A stretch of 64,000 nt of DNA, taken from NCBI RefSeq assembly GCF_003024525.3, contig NZ_CP035934.2, forward strand, positions 1,054,001 to 1,118,000, read 5' to 3'. Both the position numbers and the translations under genes were made by a program. Source of the DNA: Acinetobacter cumulans. Lineage in GTDB: Bacteria > Pseudomonadota > Gammaproteobacteria > Pseudomonadales > Moraxellaceae. Below the pieces are notes generated by a model. That model did not search any database, had not been told where the DNA came from, and saw only the letters and a program-made list of their open reading frames with translations. Below are positions 35,433 through 44,698 of this stretch, in pieces. Positions within the stretch are counted from its first letter, which is position 1, and each line of letters starts with the position of its first letter.

Positions 35433-36278
35433 ATGTTAGTAGAATTTACCAAAATGCATGGCTTGGGCAATGACTTTCTGGTTTTAGATTTAATTAGCCA
35501 ACGTGTTTATTTAGATGCACTAACGATTCAGCGTTTAGCGGATCGTCACTTTGGTATTGGTTTTGATCAATTGTTGATTGTAGAACCACCAGATGTACCA
35601 AATGCAGATTTTAAATACCGTATCTTTAACGCAGATGGTTCTGAAGTAGAGCAATGCGGTAATGGGGTACGTTGTTTTGCGCGTTTTGTACACGAGCGCC
35701 AATTGACCACAAAAACCAAAATTAAGGTACAAACCAAAGCAGGTATTGTTGAACCTGAATTGGGTGAAAATGGTTGGGTTCGCGTTAATATGGGCTATCC
35801 AAAATTCTTGCCACAAGAAATTCCATTTTTGGCAGAAGAGCCTGAAAACTTGTATGACATTGCATTAGCCAATGATGAAAAGTTGACAATTGATGTGGTG
35901 AATATGGGTAATCCGCATGCGGTGACCATTGTTCCTGATGTGATTACAGCTGATGTGCCACGTATTGGCCCACAAGTTGAATCTCATGAGCGTTTTCCGC
36001 AACGTGTAAACGCTGGTTTTATGCAAATCATTGATGAAAAGCATGCGCGTTTGCGTGTGTTTGAACGTGGTGTCGGTGAAACTTTAGCTTGTGGTACAGG
36101 TGCATGTGCAGCTGCTGTATCGGGTATGCGCCGTGGTTTACTTTCAAGCAAAGTCGAAATTGAATTGGCTGGCGGTAAGCTACAAATTGAATGGAAAGAA
36201 GGCGATGTAGTTTGGATGACAGGTCCGACTGCGACCGTTTACGAAGGCCGTTTAGATTTGCGATATTTCCAAGCTTAA
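35433..36278 (+). CDS. dapF: Diaminopimelate epimerase DapF
   Basis: DapF interconverts LL- and meso-diaminopimelate without cofactor. The 281-residue protein shows the two catalytic cysteines in [13 protein letters not shown] (near residue 73) and in [12 protein letters not shown] (near residue 220), and starts [15 protein letters not shown] as expected. AAGGAGTG sits upstream of the ATG. It follows lysA closely and ends at its own terminator. Confidence 0.97.
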   Translation: MLVEFTKMHGLGNDFLVLDLISQRVYLDALTIQRLADRHFGIGFDQLLIVEPPDVPNADFKYRIFNADGSEVEQCGNGVRCFARFVHERQLTTKTKIKVQTKAGIVEPELGENGWVRVNMGYPKFLPQEIPFLAEEPENLYDIALANDEKLTIDVVNMGNPHAVTIVPDVITADVPRIGPQVESHERFPQRVNAGFMQIIDEKHARLRVFERGVGETLACGTGACAAAVSGMRRGLLSSKVEIELAGGKLQIEWKEGDVVWMTGPTATVYEGRLDLRYFQA

Positions 36279-36307
36279 GCCAAAACCAGGCTAAATATGG
36301 AAAACGA

Positions 36308-36338
36308 AAAAAGCACTTTCAAATGAAGGTGCTTTTTT
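36308..36338 (+). terminator. dapF terminator
   Basis: The stem AAGCACTTTCA / TGAAGGTGCTT (one G-U pair) is followed by six T residues. Confidence 0.85.
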
Positions 36339-36394
36339 ATGGGTAAAAATCAGCTATGCTGTTTCTAATCAGATATTTTTCATCAATTAAAACT

Positions 36395-37015
36395 ATGCAA
36401 CTGATCTTTTTACCAGGCGCATCGGGTAGCACAGCTTTTTGGCAACCTGTCCAGCAAAGGCTGGCTAAGCGCACATTTGGTAATTTTACATCTCAAAGAG
36501 TGATTGCATACCCTTCATTCGGCATGCAACCTTCGCATGCAGATGTCTATGATTTTGCAAGTTTGACTCAATACGTATTAGAACAAATTGAGCAGGAAAG
36601 CATTGTTATTGCGCAGTCAATGGGGGGGATTTTTGCAGTGCAAGCAGCATTGCAAAAACCGCACTTGGTGAAAGGCTTAGTTTTACTGGCAACCTCCGGT
36701 GGAGTGAACTTAGCGCCTTTTCAGGCGCAAGATAGGCGTAGTGCCTATCAACAACAATATTTAAACTATCCTGATTGGTTCTGTACAGCAAGTATTGATT
36801 ACAGCCCACAATTACAGACTATTTTACAGCCTGTCTTATTGTTGTGGGGAGATCAGGACCCCGTGAGCCCTATCGCGGTGGGCACTTATTTACAGTCCAC
36901 CTTTGCCAAAGCGCAACTTCACATTGTAGAAGGTGGTGATCATCTGTTTGCAGAAAAATATCCAGATCAAACCGCGACGTTTATTGCTCATTATTTAGCT
37001 CAGTGGGAGTGCTGA
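36395..37015 (+). CDS. Alpha/beta hydrolase
   Basis: This 206-residue soluble alpha/beta hydrolase starts MQLIFLPGASGS, which includes the oxyanion-hole loop; the ATG at 36395 is preferred over one at 36356. The nucleophile elbow is AQSMGG (Ser near residue 80), the acid is in LLWGDQDPVSP and the His in EGGDHLFAEKYP. The substrate is unknown. It is shorter than BioH and has a reduced cap. Its stop is 3 bases before the xerC start, so it is probably cotranscribed with xerC. Confidence 0.88.
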   Translation: MQLIFLPGASGSTAFWQPVQQRLAKRTFGNFTSQRVIAYPSFGMQPSHADVYDFASLTQYVLEQIEQESIVIAQSMGGIFAVQAALQKPHLVKGLVLLATSGGVNLAPFQAQDRRSAYQQQYLNYPDWFCTASIDYSPQLQTILQPVLLLWGDQDPVSPIAVGTYLQSTFAKAQLHIVEGGDHLFAEKYPDQTATFIAHYLAQWEC

Positions 37016-37018
37016 AGT

Positions 37019-37945
37019 ATGTTAGAAGGATTTGAGCCACAAGTATTGCTATCTATGTGGTTAAAGGAGCGAAAAATCCAAAATCAATCGGAACATACTT
37101 TGCAAGCTTATGAACGCGATGTCAGTGATTTTTTGGCATTTTGTGCGACGCGAAACCTCAACTTAAATGATATTGAAAGTGCAGATTTACGTGAGTTTTT
37201 AGGTTCTAAAGTTGAACATCAACAACTGAGTTCGAGTAGTTTGCAACGCATATTATCCGCTGTGCGCCAGTTTATGAAGTGGGCTGAGCAGGGGCAATAT
37301 ATGGCCTTTAACCCAGCTGATGATTTTCAGCTCAAACGACAGTCTCGTCCATTGCCCGGTTTAGTCGATATAGAAACGGTCAATCAAATTTTAGATCAGC
37401 CTGCACCAGCTTCAGAAGCACAACAGCAGATGTGGCTTAGAGATAAAGCGATTTTAGAGCTTTTATATTCCAGTGGATTACGCTTAGCAGAAGTACAGTC
37501 TTTAAGAATTAAGGATGTTGATTTTAATCGACAGTTACTGCGCATTACAGGTAAGGGCAATAAAACGCGTGTGGTCCCTTTTGGCGTGAAAGCTAAAGAT
37601 GCCGTCATACAATGGCTACAAATATATCCGCTGTGGCATGGGGACTTTGTCCCAGAAGCAAATGTTTTTATTACCCAAAAGGGAAACCCACTTGGTGCAC
37701 GTCAAATTGAAAATCGCGTGAAGCTACAAGCGCAACGTGCTGGGGTGAATATCGATCTCCATCCGCATTTGTTAAGACATTGTTTTGCCAGTCATATGCT
37801 GTCGAATAGTCGAGATTTACGCGCCGTACAAGAAATGTTGGGGCATAGTAATTTAACCACAACTCAAATTTATACCCATGTGGATTTTGATCATTTGGCA
37901 CAAGTTTATGATCAGGCGCACCCCAGAGCACAATTGAAAAAGTAA
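37019..37945 (+). CDS. xerC: Tyrosine recombinase XerC
   Basis: XerC works with XerD at dif to resolve chromosome dimers. The 308-residue protein has an N-terminal SAM-like domain (residues 8-95, SEHTLQAYERDVSDFL) and a C-terminal catalytic domain. It carries Arg in YSSGLRLAEVQSL, Lys in TGKGNKTRVVP, HLLRHCFASH, GHSNLTTTQIYTHVD with His, and the nucleophile Tyr near residue 285. The neighbourhood (dapF upstream) matches E. coli and supports XerC rather than XerD. Confidence 0.95.
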   Translation: MLEGFEPQVLLSMWLKERKIQNQSEHTLQAYERDVSDFLAFCATRNLNLNDIESADLREFLGSKVEHQQLSSSSLQRILSAVRQFMKWAEQGQYMAFNPADDFQLKRQSRPLPGLVDIETVNQILDQPAPASEAQQQMWLRDKAILELLYSSGLRLAEVQSLRIKDVDFNRQLLRITGKGNKTRVVPFGVKAKDAVIQWLQIYPLWHGDFVPEANVFITQKGNPLGARQIENRVKLQAQRAGVNIDLHPHLLRHCFASHMLSNSRDLRAVQEMLGHSNLTTTQIYTHVDFDHLAQVYDQAHPRAQLKK

Positions 37946-37952
37946 GACAAAA

Positions 37953-37980
37953 TAAAAAGAAGGCATGGCCTTCTTTTTAT
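37953..37980. terminator. Bidirectional terminator after xerC
   Basis: The perfect stem AAAAGAAGGC / GCCTTCTTTT has an ATG loop and lies between converging genes. Confidence 0.88.
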
Positions 37981-38018
37981 TTTGTGCTTGTTATAAGGCA
38001 GATGAGTCCGCCCAATAT

Positions 38019-39695
38019 TTATAAAGCAGGCGTATGTACGGGTGTTTGGCGCACTGGGTTAATTTTTTCAAACGCTGTCGCAATTTTAAATAGTGTAGGC
38101 TCATCAAATTCACGTGCAATAAATTCAATATTGACGTTCATTGGATATTGGCTGGTACTCGCAACCACTTGTGCTGCAGGCATTGAAAGTGCAGGGAAGC
38201 CACTAAATGGGCTCAGGCGATTATTGGTCCCCGCCGATGGGCTACGGCCTAAATTTGGCGCCAAAGCATGCATGGTTGGATAAGCAAGCGCATCAAAGCT
38301 GGTCCCTGTAAGTTGTCCAGTTGCATTGGTATGATCTAAGGCTTTATTTAAACTACCACGGACATGTGGCGCACGTACGACGGTGTTCAGGTGATAACCC
38401 TCAATAAATGATTGCGCCGTACTGTCACGGTCATAGTTATTAAAACTTGAAATCATTAAGCCACTGTTTTGCAAATCGGTATAAGACTGAAAAATACTTC
38501 GTGTGGTTTTTAAATAGTTAGTAAGTGAAATTTTAAACTCATAAGAAGACAAACTTGAATAAGTGCTAAGAATCGTAGATAAATCATCTATTGTTACTTC
38601 CTCAACAATGGCACCCGCTGCGGTTAATTTGGCAACTGCTTGATCCATTGCTTGATTAATTAATTGGCCGTCCTCAGTGAATACACCCGCATTATTCGGC
38701 TGAGCATATAGTGCACGGACTAAGCCAATACGTTTTCCTTGTAAGTTATTATCTGCTGTAGGCACGTAGCTTGTTGGTACTGAAAACAAGGTTTTATATT
38801 CGCTTTCAGTGCTTAATAATGGTGCTAAACGGTCAAAATCATTGCGTTGATTTGAAGATGCTGAATGATCAAAACCCGTCATGCTATCCATTAAAATGGC
38901 ACAGTCGACGGCTTTACGACACATCGGGCCAGCCGTATCTTGTGTTGGTGCAAGAGGAATGATGCCATCTTGACTAACTAGACGTAGTGAAGGACGCAAA
39001 CCAACAAGGCCTTGTAATGATGATGGAATACGAATTGAGCCACCTGTATCTGTTCCAATACCAATCAGGGCTAAGCTTGCATTAATGGCAGCACCTGTAC
39101 CTGCGGATGAACCCCCTGGGCCTTTGCTCAGATCGTAAGCATTTTTGGTCTGTCCACCATTTTTATGGCTAGAGCTACCACCAAACCCAAAGGCAAATTC
39201 ATCTAAATTGGCTTTACCTAAAATAATGCCACCATGATCTTTAATATTTTTAATAATGTATGCATCGTCTTGTGGGAAATTATCAATCAGTGCTTTAGAA
39301 CCAGCTGTATTGGCCATGTTGATGGCATCAATGTTGTCTTTAGGCAATACTGTCACACAGTGTAAAGCACCTTTCAGTTTACCTGTACTGGCATAGTAAT
39401 CATCTAAGTCTTTGGCATCTTTCAGTGCTGTAGGATTAACAGAAATGATGCTGTTTAATGTTGGTCCTTGTTTGTCATAGGCCTGAATACGATCCAAATA
39501 GCTTTGCACGATTTGAACGCATGTTGCACCTTTGGTTTGAATCGATTGATGCACATCAGCAATACTGGCTTCAACAGGATTAAAGGGTACTGGCTGGATT
39601 GTTTCAGAAGCTGAATTGCTATCTTTTGAGTCATTACATGCGGTTAGAAAACCTGAAAGAGAGATTAGTAAAATAGTTTTTTTAAAACCCAACAT
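38019..39695 (-). CDS. Amidase signature family lipoprotein
   Basis: This 558-residue exported lipoprotein has a lipobox ending LTAC (Cys20), followed by a Ser/Asp/Asn-rich linker. The amidase-signature domain (about residues 50-545) shows the Ser-cisSer-Lys triad: Lys in VLPKDNIDA, Ser in GGSSAGTGAA and the nucleophile Ser in DTGGSIRIPSSL. Family members hydrolyse amides; the substrate is unknown. Being attached to the envelope is less common than the cytosolic form. No neighbouring genes hint at a pathway. Confidence 0.9.
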   Translation of the reverse strand: MLGFKKTILLISLSGFLTACNDSKDSNSASETIQPVPFNPVEASIADVHQSIQTKGATCVQIVQSYLDRIQAYDKQGPTLNSIISVNPTALKDAKDLDDYYASTGKLKGALHCVTVLPKDNIDAINMANTAGSKALIDNFPQDDAYIIKNIKDHGGIILGKANLDEFAFGFGGSSSHKNGGQTKNAYDLSKGPGGSSAGTGAAINASLALIGIGTDTGGSIRIPSSLQGLVGLRPSLRLVSQDGIIPLAPTQDTAGPMCRKAVDCAILMDSMTGFDHSASSNQRNDFDRLAPLLSTESEYKTLFSVPTSYVPTADNNLQGKRIGLVRALYAQPNNAGVFTEDGQLINQAMDQAVAKLTAAGAIVEEVTIDDLSTILSTYSSLSSYEFKISLTNYLKTTRSIFQSYTDLQNSGLMISSFNNYDRDSTAQSFIEGYHLNTVVRAPHVRGSLNKALDHTNATGQLTGTSFDALAYPTMHALAPNLGRSPSAGTNNRLSPFSGFPALSMPAAQVVASTSQYPMNVNIEFIAREFDEPTLFKIATAFEKINPVRQTPVHTPAL

Positions 39696-40177
39696 GAAGC
39701 CTACCCCAGAAATGTATGTTTGTAGACTTGCTAATGCAATGCTTGTGCCATGTATAGTTTTGATTATTCTTGTTTTTAGTGTTTGATTTAAAATTTTAGA
39801 ATAAAAAGTACCAGCATTTATCGAGAATTTAATGCTTTAAAAGTGACATAAAAATAGAAGATTCACAGCAATTGTTTGAATTTTTCGTTTCTATATTAAA
39901 TTTCTAAAATCTGTAGGTAATTTTTTATATGTTTAAATTCAATTTATTATAGTGATTTATTGTTTTGAAATGACTTAAATTGATCTTTTGTACTAATGTA
40001 GAATAATAAATAGTCACTTTTTCAAGTATAAAAATAGCGTATAACTGCTAGATGAATAGAGATGGATAAAACATAGTCGCAATCGTATGGCTGAACTCAA
40101 TGAAAACCATACAGAAAATGCATTCCTTAAGCACCCATGCAATATAAAGAATTTGATTTAAAAACTAGGCAGAAACA
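39696..40177. other. AT-rich intergenic region
   Basis: There is no gene or clear structure in these 482 bases between the amidase and the hypothetical at 40178. Promoters of the two divergent genes must lie here, but I cannot place them. Confidence 0.5.
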
Positions 40178-40558
40178 ATGATTTCCAATCTTCAAGAAAA
40201 ATATAACCAGCTTAGCCCAGCGCAGAAAGATATTTTTATCGGCTATGGTTTACGACAAATTAAACATTTTGTTGAAATTAGCTTGCCTAAAATAGAAGTG
40301 GCATTGCCCGAAGGTGCGAAGGTACAAGGCATTAATGCTGAAGGTAAAGTTTTGGCTTATCATGAGGCAAGCCAACAATATTATGTTTGGATTTCAGATC
40401 TACAATGGCAAATTTATACCAAACCGACTGTTGCTGTAGACCTAAAAGAAGATGCAATTGCTGTTTGGCAGATTTTTAATTTAAAAGACCACGAGCTTAT
40501 TAATTTAAGCCATATTCATCGAGACTTTTTAGACAATCAGTCTGCAGATAAAGAGTAA
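40178..40558 (+). CDS. Hypothetical protein
   Basis: I do not recognise this family. The 126-residue soluble protein has no signal peptide. It starts with a predicted helix (LQEKYNQLSPAQKDIFIGYGLRQIKHF), followed by mixed strands (GKVLAYHEASQQYYVWISDLQWQIY) and a final helix. Coding use looks normal for the region, and a terminator follows. No functional link to its neighbours is visible. Confidence 0.72.
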   Translation: MISNLQEKYNQLSPAQKDIFIGYGLRQIKHFVEISLPKIEVALPEGAKVQGINAEGKVLAYHEASQQYYVWISDLQWQIYTKPTVAVDLKEDAIAVWQIFNLKDHELINLSHIHRDFLDNQSADKE

Positions 40559-40571
40559 TGAGACAAGCGAA

Positions 40572-40611
40572 AGAGAGATCATCAATTCATCCTGATTGTT
40601 GATCTCTTTTA
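40572..40611 (+). terminator. Terminator of hypothetical gene
   Basis: The stem AGAGATCA / TGATCTCT extends through CAAT/ATTG with a one-base bulge and is followed by TTTT. Confidence 0.7.
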
Positions 40612-40668
40612 TGTTGAATGATGACTTACGTAAATAAGACATGGGCAGACGGATAAATCTTTTAAGAC

Positions 40669-41163
40669 TTATAAATCTTCTAAAGGTAATTGGTAGCTCT
40701 GTTTCACGATTTGACTTGGAACATCCGTTTTTACGCTGGTAATGCCATTTTTTTTGGTCAAATGCGTTGATTGAAACTTACGGTAACTTTCTAAGTCTGG
40801 CACCACGACTTTTAGCATGGCATCGCACTCACCTAAAATAATATAGCACTCCATGACTTGGGGTAGCTCTTTCATTGCTTCGATAAATAAATCGATTGTT
40901 TCGGCATCTTGGCCAACCAACCAAATTCGAGAAAATAATAACAATTGAAAACCAATCCGCTGTGGGTCTACCACTGTGGTATAGCTTTGAATTACGCCAG
41001 CTTCTTCTAATAACTTTACACGTCTTAAGCAAGATGAAGGTGAAAGCCCAATGGCTTTGGCCAATTCATTGTTTTGCATGCGACCATTACTTTGAAGCGA
41101 GTGAATGATATTTTTATCAATACGATCCAGCTTTACTAGAATAGACTTGGAAGAAATTTTCAT
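40669..41163 (-). CDS. Lrp/AsnC family transcriptional regulator
   Basis: This 164-residue protein has an N-terminal AsnC-type helix-turn-helix (residues 10-60; LDRIDKNIIHSLQSNGRM, IGLSPSSCLRRVKLLEEAGVI). The C-terminal RAM ligand-binding domain follows (VMECYIILGECDAMLKVVVPD). Such regulators sense amino acids. It is divergent from the LysE-type exporter at 41276, so it probably controls that exporter in response to the exported amino acid. That link is inferred from arrangement. Confidence 0.93.
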   Translation of the reverse strand: MKISSKSILVKLDRIDKNIIHSLQSNGRMQNNELAKAIGLSPSSCLRRVKLLEEAGVIQSYTTVVDPQRIGFQLLLFSRIWLVGQDAETIDLFIEAMKELPQVMECYIILGECDAMLKVVVPDLESYRKFQSTHLTKKNGITSVKTDVPSQIVKQSYQLPLEDL

Positions 41164-41275
41164 AAAATAGAATATAATTCTAAAAATAAGTAATTTATTA
41201 GAATATTTGAAATCATATTTTAGCGCAATTCGAAGATACTATTTTTTCCATCAGTACAGCGATAGGAAAAGGAAA

Positions 41276-41881
41276 ATGTCTGTATTAGTACTCTTTGCTT
41301 TAACGGTTACACCGCTAATTTTTACACCAGGGCCAGATATGCTATTTGTTCTGTCTCAAGTGATGGGTAAGGATGCAAAAGTAGGCATGATGGCAACTCT
41401 AGGGATTTGCTCGGGCTATTTGGTGCATTCCATTTTGGTCGCATTAGGCTTAGCAGCTATTATTGTATCGTTCCCAATTTTGTTTGAAACTATTCGTTGG
41501 CTGGGGATTGCTTACTTAATTTATCTGGCTGTGACCTTGTTAAAGTCGGTCTTTAGTAAAAATGCGATCCATATTGAAAATAAAAGCACCAGTTCACCTA
41601 TTAAGAAGGGCTTTTTTACGGCATTGCTTAATCCCAAAGGCATGTTGATTTATTTTGCAATTCTGCCTCAGTTTATAGATAAAGCAGGCAATACAGTTGC
41701 TCAAGGCCTATTACTTTCATTGGTATTTATTGGGTTGATCTTTATCGTGTACTGCGCCTTGAGTTTGGTTTTTGCAAAAATTAGCGCAAAAACCCATATT
41801 GATGAACGCAAACAAAAATGGATTGATGGTACATCTGGCGGTCTATTGGGATTGGCAGCAATTTGGCTAATTTCAAATTAA
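41276..41881 (+). CDS. LysE/RhtB family amino-acid exporter
   Basis: This 201-residue inner-membrane exporter has about six helices. It starts MSVLVLFALTVTPLIFTPGPDMLFVLSQ, with the family TPGPD motif near residue 17 and GFFTALLNPKGMLIYFAILPQF near residue 110. The ATG at 41276 has an AAAGGAAA site upstream and matches the family start; earlier in-frame codons are rejected. Members export lysine, threonine, homoserine or similar; the substrate is unknown. It is paired with the divergent Lrp-type regulator. Confidence 0.93.
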   Translation: MSVLVLFALTVTPLIFTPGPDMLFVLSQVMGKDAKVGMMATLGICSGYLVHSILVALGLAAIIVSFPILFETIRWLGIAYLIYLAVTLLKSVFSKNAIHIENKSTSSPIKKGFFTALLNPKGMLIYFAILPQFIDKAGNTVAQGLLLSLVFIGLIFIVYCALSLVFAKISAKTHIDERKQKWIDGTSGGLLGLAAIWLISN

Positions 41882-41917
41882 AAATACATAAGCACTAGAA
41901 CCAGTTAAGTACTTTAA

Positions 41918-41950
41918 AGAAGCTCGTTTTATCTAAACGGGCTTTTTTTT
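41918..41950 (+). terminator. Exporter gene terminator
   Basis: The stem AGCTCGTTT / AAACGGGCT (one G-U pair) is followed by eight T residues. Confidence 0.85.
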
Positions 41951-42263
41951 ATGATTTGAATCATGATGTATTTTGGGTTTTGAGTCACAGCCACAAGAAT
42001 GGAAGCTAAAAAATAGGACATCTGATTTATTGTTAGATTGTATAAAAAATAAGATGAAAAACTATTCTGTCTTAAATGACATAACCCCGATTACAAGCAA
42101 TCTGCGCATTTAAGCGAGCCATATTGAGTGGATAAACATCTAAAAACAGATCGATCAAAACTTTTGATGATGTAAATCAGGTAAAAACATAATATAAATC
42201 AATGGTTAAAAAATAACAAAAACTTTATGAAAAACAGTCCAATTCAAGTGCGATATAAAAATG

Positions 42264-42278
42264 TGAACCATTAGTTCA
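42264..42278. promoter_or_regulatory. Possible operator upstream of etfB
   Basis: The inverted repeat TGAAC-CATTA-GTTCA is a short perfect palindrome with 5-base arms. It is similar in layout to the boxes of TetR-type fatty-acid regulators such as PsrA, whose targets in pseudomonads include electron-transfer flavoprotein functions. The identity of the regulator is an inference. Confidence 0.35.
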
Positions 42279-42430
42279 AGGAAATTTACGCATTTTTACA
42301 GGTCTTTCGATAATTGTGACTTGACCGAAATGCCATACACATTGCAAGATAGGGCACCTAAAAAATTTTAAGTGAAGAGTTATTATAACTTTTCATAACA
42401 TTTACATTTGCTAAAACAGCCGAGGATTAC

Positions 42431-43183
42431 ATGAAGGCTCTTGTTGCTGTAAAACGTGTGGTTGATGCCAACGTTAAAGTTCGCGTTAAACCGGACAATA
42501 GTGGGGTTGACCTTACTAACGTTAAAATGTCTATCAACCCATTCTGTGAAATCGCAGTGGAAGAAGCGGTTCGTTTAAAAGAAAAAGGAACTGTTTCAGA
42601 AATCGTTGTTGTTTCTATTGGTCCTAAAGAAGCTCAAGAACAAATTCGTTCTTCTATGGCTCTTGGTGCTGACCGCGGTATTCTAGTTGAAGCTGATGAC
42701 AGCCAACTAGGTGCGCTTGAAGTTGCAAAAATTCTTAAAGGCGTAGTAGACGCTGAACAACCTCAATTGATTCTTCTTGGTAAACAAGCAATTGATGACG
42801 ACTCTAACCAAGTTGGTCAAATGTTGGGTGCTTTACTTGGCGCAGGTCAAGGTACTTTTGCTTCAGAAGTTAAAGTTGAAGGCGACAAAGTACAAGTGAC
42901 TCGTGAAATCGACGGTGGTTTACAAACTGTTGAGCTTTCTCTTCCAGCAATCATCACAACTGACTTGCGTTTGAATGAACCACGTTATGCGGCTCTTCCA
43001 AACATCATGAAAGCGCGTAAAAAACCGCTTGATACTAAGTCACCAGCTGATTATGGCGTTTCTCCAGCAACTAAGCTTAAAACTGTTAAAGTTGAAGCTC
43101 CTGCTGAACGTAAAGCTGGCGTACAAGTGAAATCTGTAGATGAGCTTGTAGAAAAATTGAAAAACGAAGCGAAAGTGATCTAA
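42431..43183 (+). CDS. etfB: Electron transfer flavoprotein beta subunit EtfB
   Basis: EtfB and EtfA form the FAD/AMP flavoprotein that takes electrons from acyl-CoA and other dehydrogenases to the quinone pool. The 250-residue protein begins [22 protein letters not shown], has the nucleotide-binding segment [16 protein letters not shown] (near residue 116) and the ETF-beta signature [27 protein letters not shown] site precedes the ATG. EtfA follows after 17 bases. Confidence 0.97.
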   Translation: MKALVAVKRVVDANVKVRVKPDNSGVDLTNVKMSINPFCEIAVEEAVRLKEKGTVSEIVVVSIGPKEAQEQIRSSMALGADRGILVEADDSQLGALEVAKILKGVVDAEQPQLILLGKQAIDDDSNQVGQMLGALLGAGQGTFASEVKVEGDKVQVTREIDGGLQTVELSLPAIITTDLRLNEPRYAALPNIMKARKKPLDTKSPADYGVSPATKLKTVKVEAPAERKAGVQVKSVDELVEKLKNEAKVI

Positions 43184-43200
43184 TACAGAAGGATAAAATC

Positions 43201-44133
43201 ATGAGTATTTTAGTTATCGCTGAGCACGACAACAAAGCACTTAACGGTGCAACTTTAAACGTTGTTGCTGCGGCGCAAAAAATCGGTGGTGATATCACTG
43301 TATTGGTAGCTGGTTCTGGCGCGCAAGCAGTTGCAGACCAAGCAGCTAAAGTTGCGGGTGTAAGCAAAGTATTACTTGCTGATGACGCGGCTTATGCTAA
43401 TCAATTGGCTGAAAACGTTGCTAAATTAGTTGCTTCAATCGGTGCGGGTTATTCTCACATCCTTGCTGCTTCTACGACAACGGGTAAAAACGTACTTCCA
43501 CGTGCGGCTGCGCTTCTTGACGTAAGCATGATCACTGACATCATTGCTGTTGAAGGTCCTAAAACTTTCAAACGTCCTATCTATGCAGGCAACGCGATTG
43601 CAACTGTAGAATCTGGTGAATCAGTTGTAGTTGCAACTGTTCGTGGTACTGCATTTGATGCTGTTGCTGCTGAAGGCGGTTCTGCTGCAGTTGAAGCTGC
43701 TGCTTCAACTGGCGATGCTGGCATTTCTAAGTTCGTTTCTGAAGAAATCGTGAAATCAGAACGTCCAGAATTAACAGCTGCTCGCATTGTTGTATCTGGT
43801 GGTCGCGGTGTTGGTTCAGGTGAAAACTATCACGCTGTACTTGACCCATTAGCTGACAAGCTAGGCGCTGCTCAAGGTGCTTCACGTGCTGCGGTTGACG
43901 CTGGTTTCGTTCCAAACGACATGCAAGTAGGTCAAACAGGTAAAATCGTTGCGCCTGAATTGTATATCGCTGTAGGTATCTCTGGTGCGATTCAGCACTT
44001 GGCAGGTATGAAAGAATCTAAAGTGATCGTTGCGATCAACAAAGATGAAGAAGCGCCAATTAACGCAGTAGCTGACTACTGGTTAGTAGGTGATTTGAAC
44101 ACTGTAGTTCCAGAATTAGTATCTAAAATCTAA
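43201..44133 (+). CDS. etfA: Electron transfer flavoprotein alpha subunit EtfA
   Basis: This is the alpha partner of EtfB and holds FAD. The 310-residue protein has an N-terminal alpha/beta domain (residues 1-190) and the C-terminal FAD domain. The latter shows VVSGGRGVGSGENYH, GASRAAVDAGFVPNDMQVGQTG, YIAVGISGAIQHLAGM and INKDEEAPINAVADY. Its ribosome-binding site (GAAGGA) sits just before the ATG, and the operon ends at a strong terminator. Confidence 0.97.
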   Translation: MSILVIAEHDNKALNGATLNVVAAAQKIGGDITVLVAGSGAQAVADQAAKVAGVSKVLLADDAAYANQLAENVAKLVASIGAGYSHILAASTTTGKNVLPRAAALLDVSMITDIIAVEGPKTFKRPIYAGNAIATVESGESVVVATVRGTAFDAVAAEGGSAAVEAAASTGDAGISKFVSEEIVKSERPELTAARIVVSGGRGVGSGENYHAVLDPLADKLGAAQGASRAAVDAGFVPNDMQVGQTGKIVAPELYIAVGISGAIQHLAGMKESKVIVAINKDEEAPINAVADYWLVGDLNTVVPELVSKI

Positions 44134-44150
44134 TTTCTGAACTTAGTTCA

Positions 44151-44189
44151 AAAAACGCTCTTATGCATGATGCATAAGGGCGTTTTTTA
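44151..44189 (+). terminator. etfA terminator
   Basis: The long stem AACGCTCTTATGCAT / ATGCATAAGGGCGTT (one G-U pair) is followed by a T-run. Confidence 0.9.
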
Positions 44190-44390
44190 TTGGGTTTAGA
44201 TTTTGTGTAAGTTTTCATAATTTAGATATGGGGAAGCTTTTAAAAGCTACGTAGATGAGAAAATACGCATGCTGAAGGGGTTTAATCAACCCAAAATGAA
44301 CGTTGTCATGCCTCATAAAAGTAAACTGGTATAGCGTCCAAATAGAGCGCATAACTGAATGATGTTACTTCGGCGTATGCTGGTCTTAAG

Positions 44391-44404
44391 GTGATCTAGC
44401 TCAC
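44391..44404. promoter_or_regulatory. CRP/Vfr-like palindrome upstream of gyrA
   Basis: GTGATCTAGCTCAC matches the CRP core GTGA-N6-TCAC exactly. It lies about 180 bases before the likely gyrA -10, which is far for direct activation. Binding by the Acinetobacter CRP/Vfr homologue is inferred. Confidence 0.4.
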
Positions 44405-44581
44405 GCTAAATGCATGAAGAAGATTTAAAAAGAATAAGCAGTTGAAGAGGCGATTACAGAATAATTATAGATGGATAAAGTGATTAAAATACAGCTGTTA
44501 AATATTTGTGAAAATGCTGAAAATACACACAAAAAATCATAGTTATAGATCGTAATCTTTGACGCAAAAACGATGCTATTT

Positions 44582-44590
44582 GTGCTATAA
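44582..44590 (+). promoter_or_regulatory. gyrA promoter (extended -10)
   Basis: TGCTATAAT combines the extended TG with a consensus TATAAT (44585-44590). The TTGACG at 44558-44563 is 21 bases away, too far for a normal -35, so the promoter probably relies on the extended -10. Confidence 0.6.
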
Positions 44591-44609
44591 TGGCCGACTG
44601 AATTTTTAA

Positions 44610-44638
44610 TATTGGTTCGGTTTTTTTGAACCAATTTT
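44610..44638 (+). promoter_or_regulatory. Terminator-like hairpin in the gyrA leader
   Basis: ATTGGTTC pairs with GAACCAAT across a loop that includes seven T residues, and the stem is followed by TTTT. It lies between the likely promoter and the gyrA start codon, so it could act as an attenuator. The stem has only three G-C pairs and may be weak. Confidence 0.4.
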
Positions 44639-44698
44639 TAGCTGATTTTACGATATATAAATGCGGGCAGAATTCTGCTTGTATAACAAGGAGTATGC

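Larger units (their letters stand above)
41882..42430. other. Intergenic region upstream of etfB
   Basis: There is no gene in these 549 bases. The stretch holds the exporter terminator (41918-41950), a TGAAC/GTTCA inverted repeat (42264-42278) and the etfB leader. Confidence 0.6.
44134..44698. other. Intergenic region upstream of gyrA
   Basis: There is no gene in these 565 bases. They hold the etfA terminator (44151-44189), a CRP-like palindrome (44391-44404), an extended -10 promoter (44582-44590) and a hairpin in the gyrA leader (44610-44638). Confidence 0.7.
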
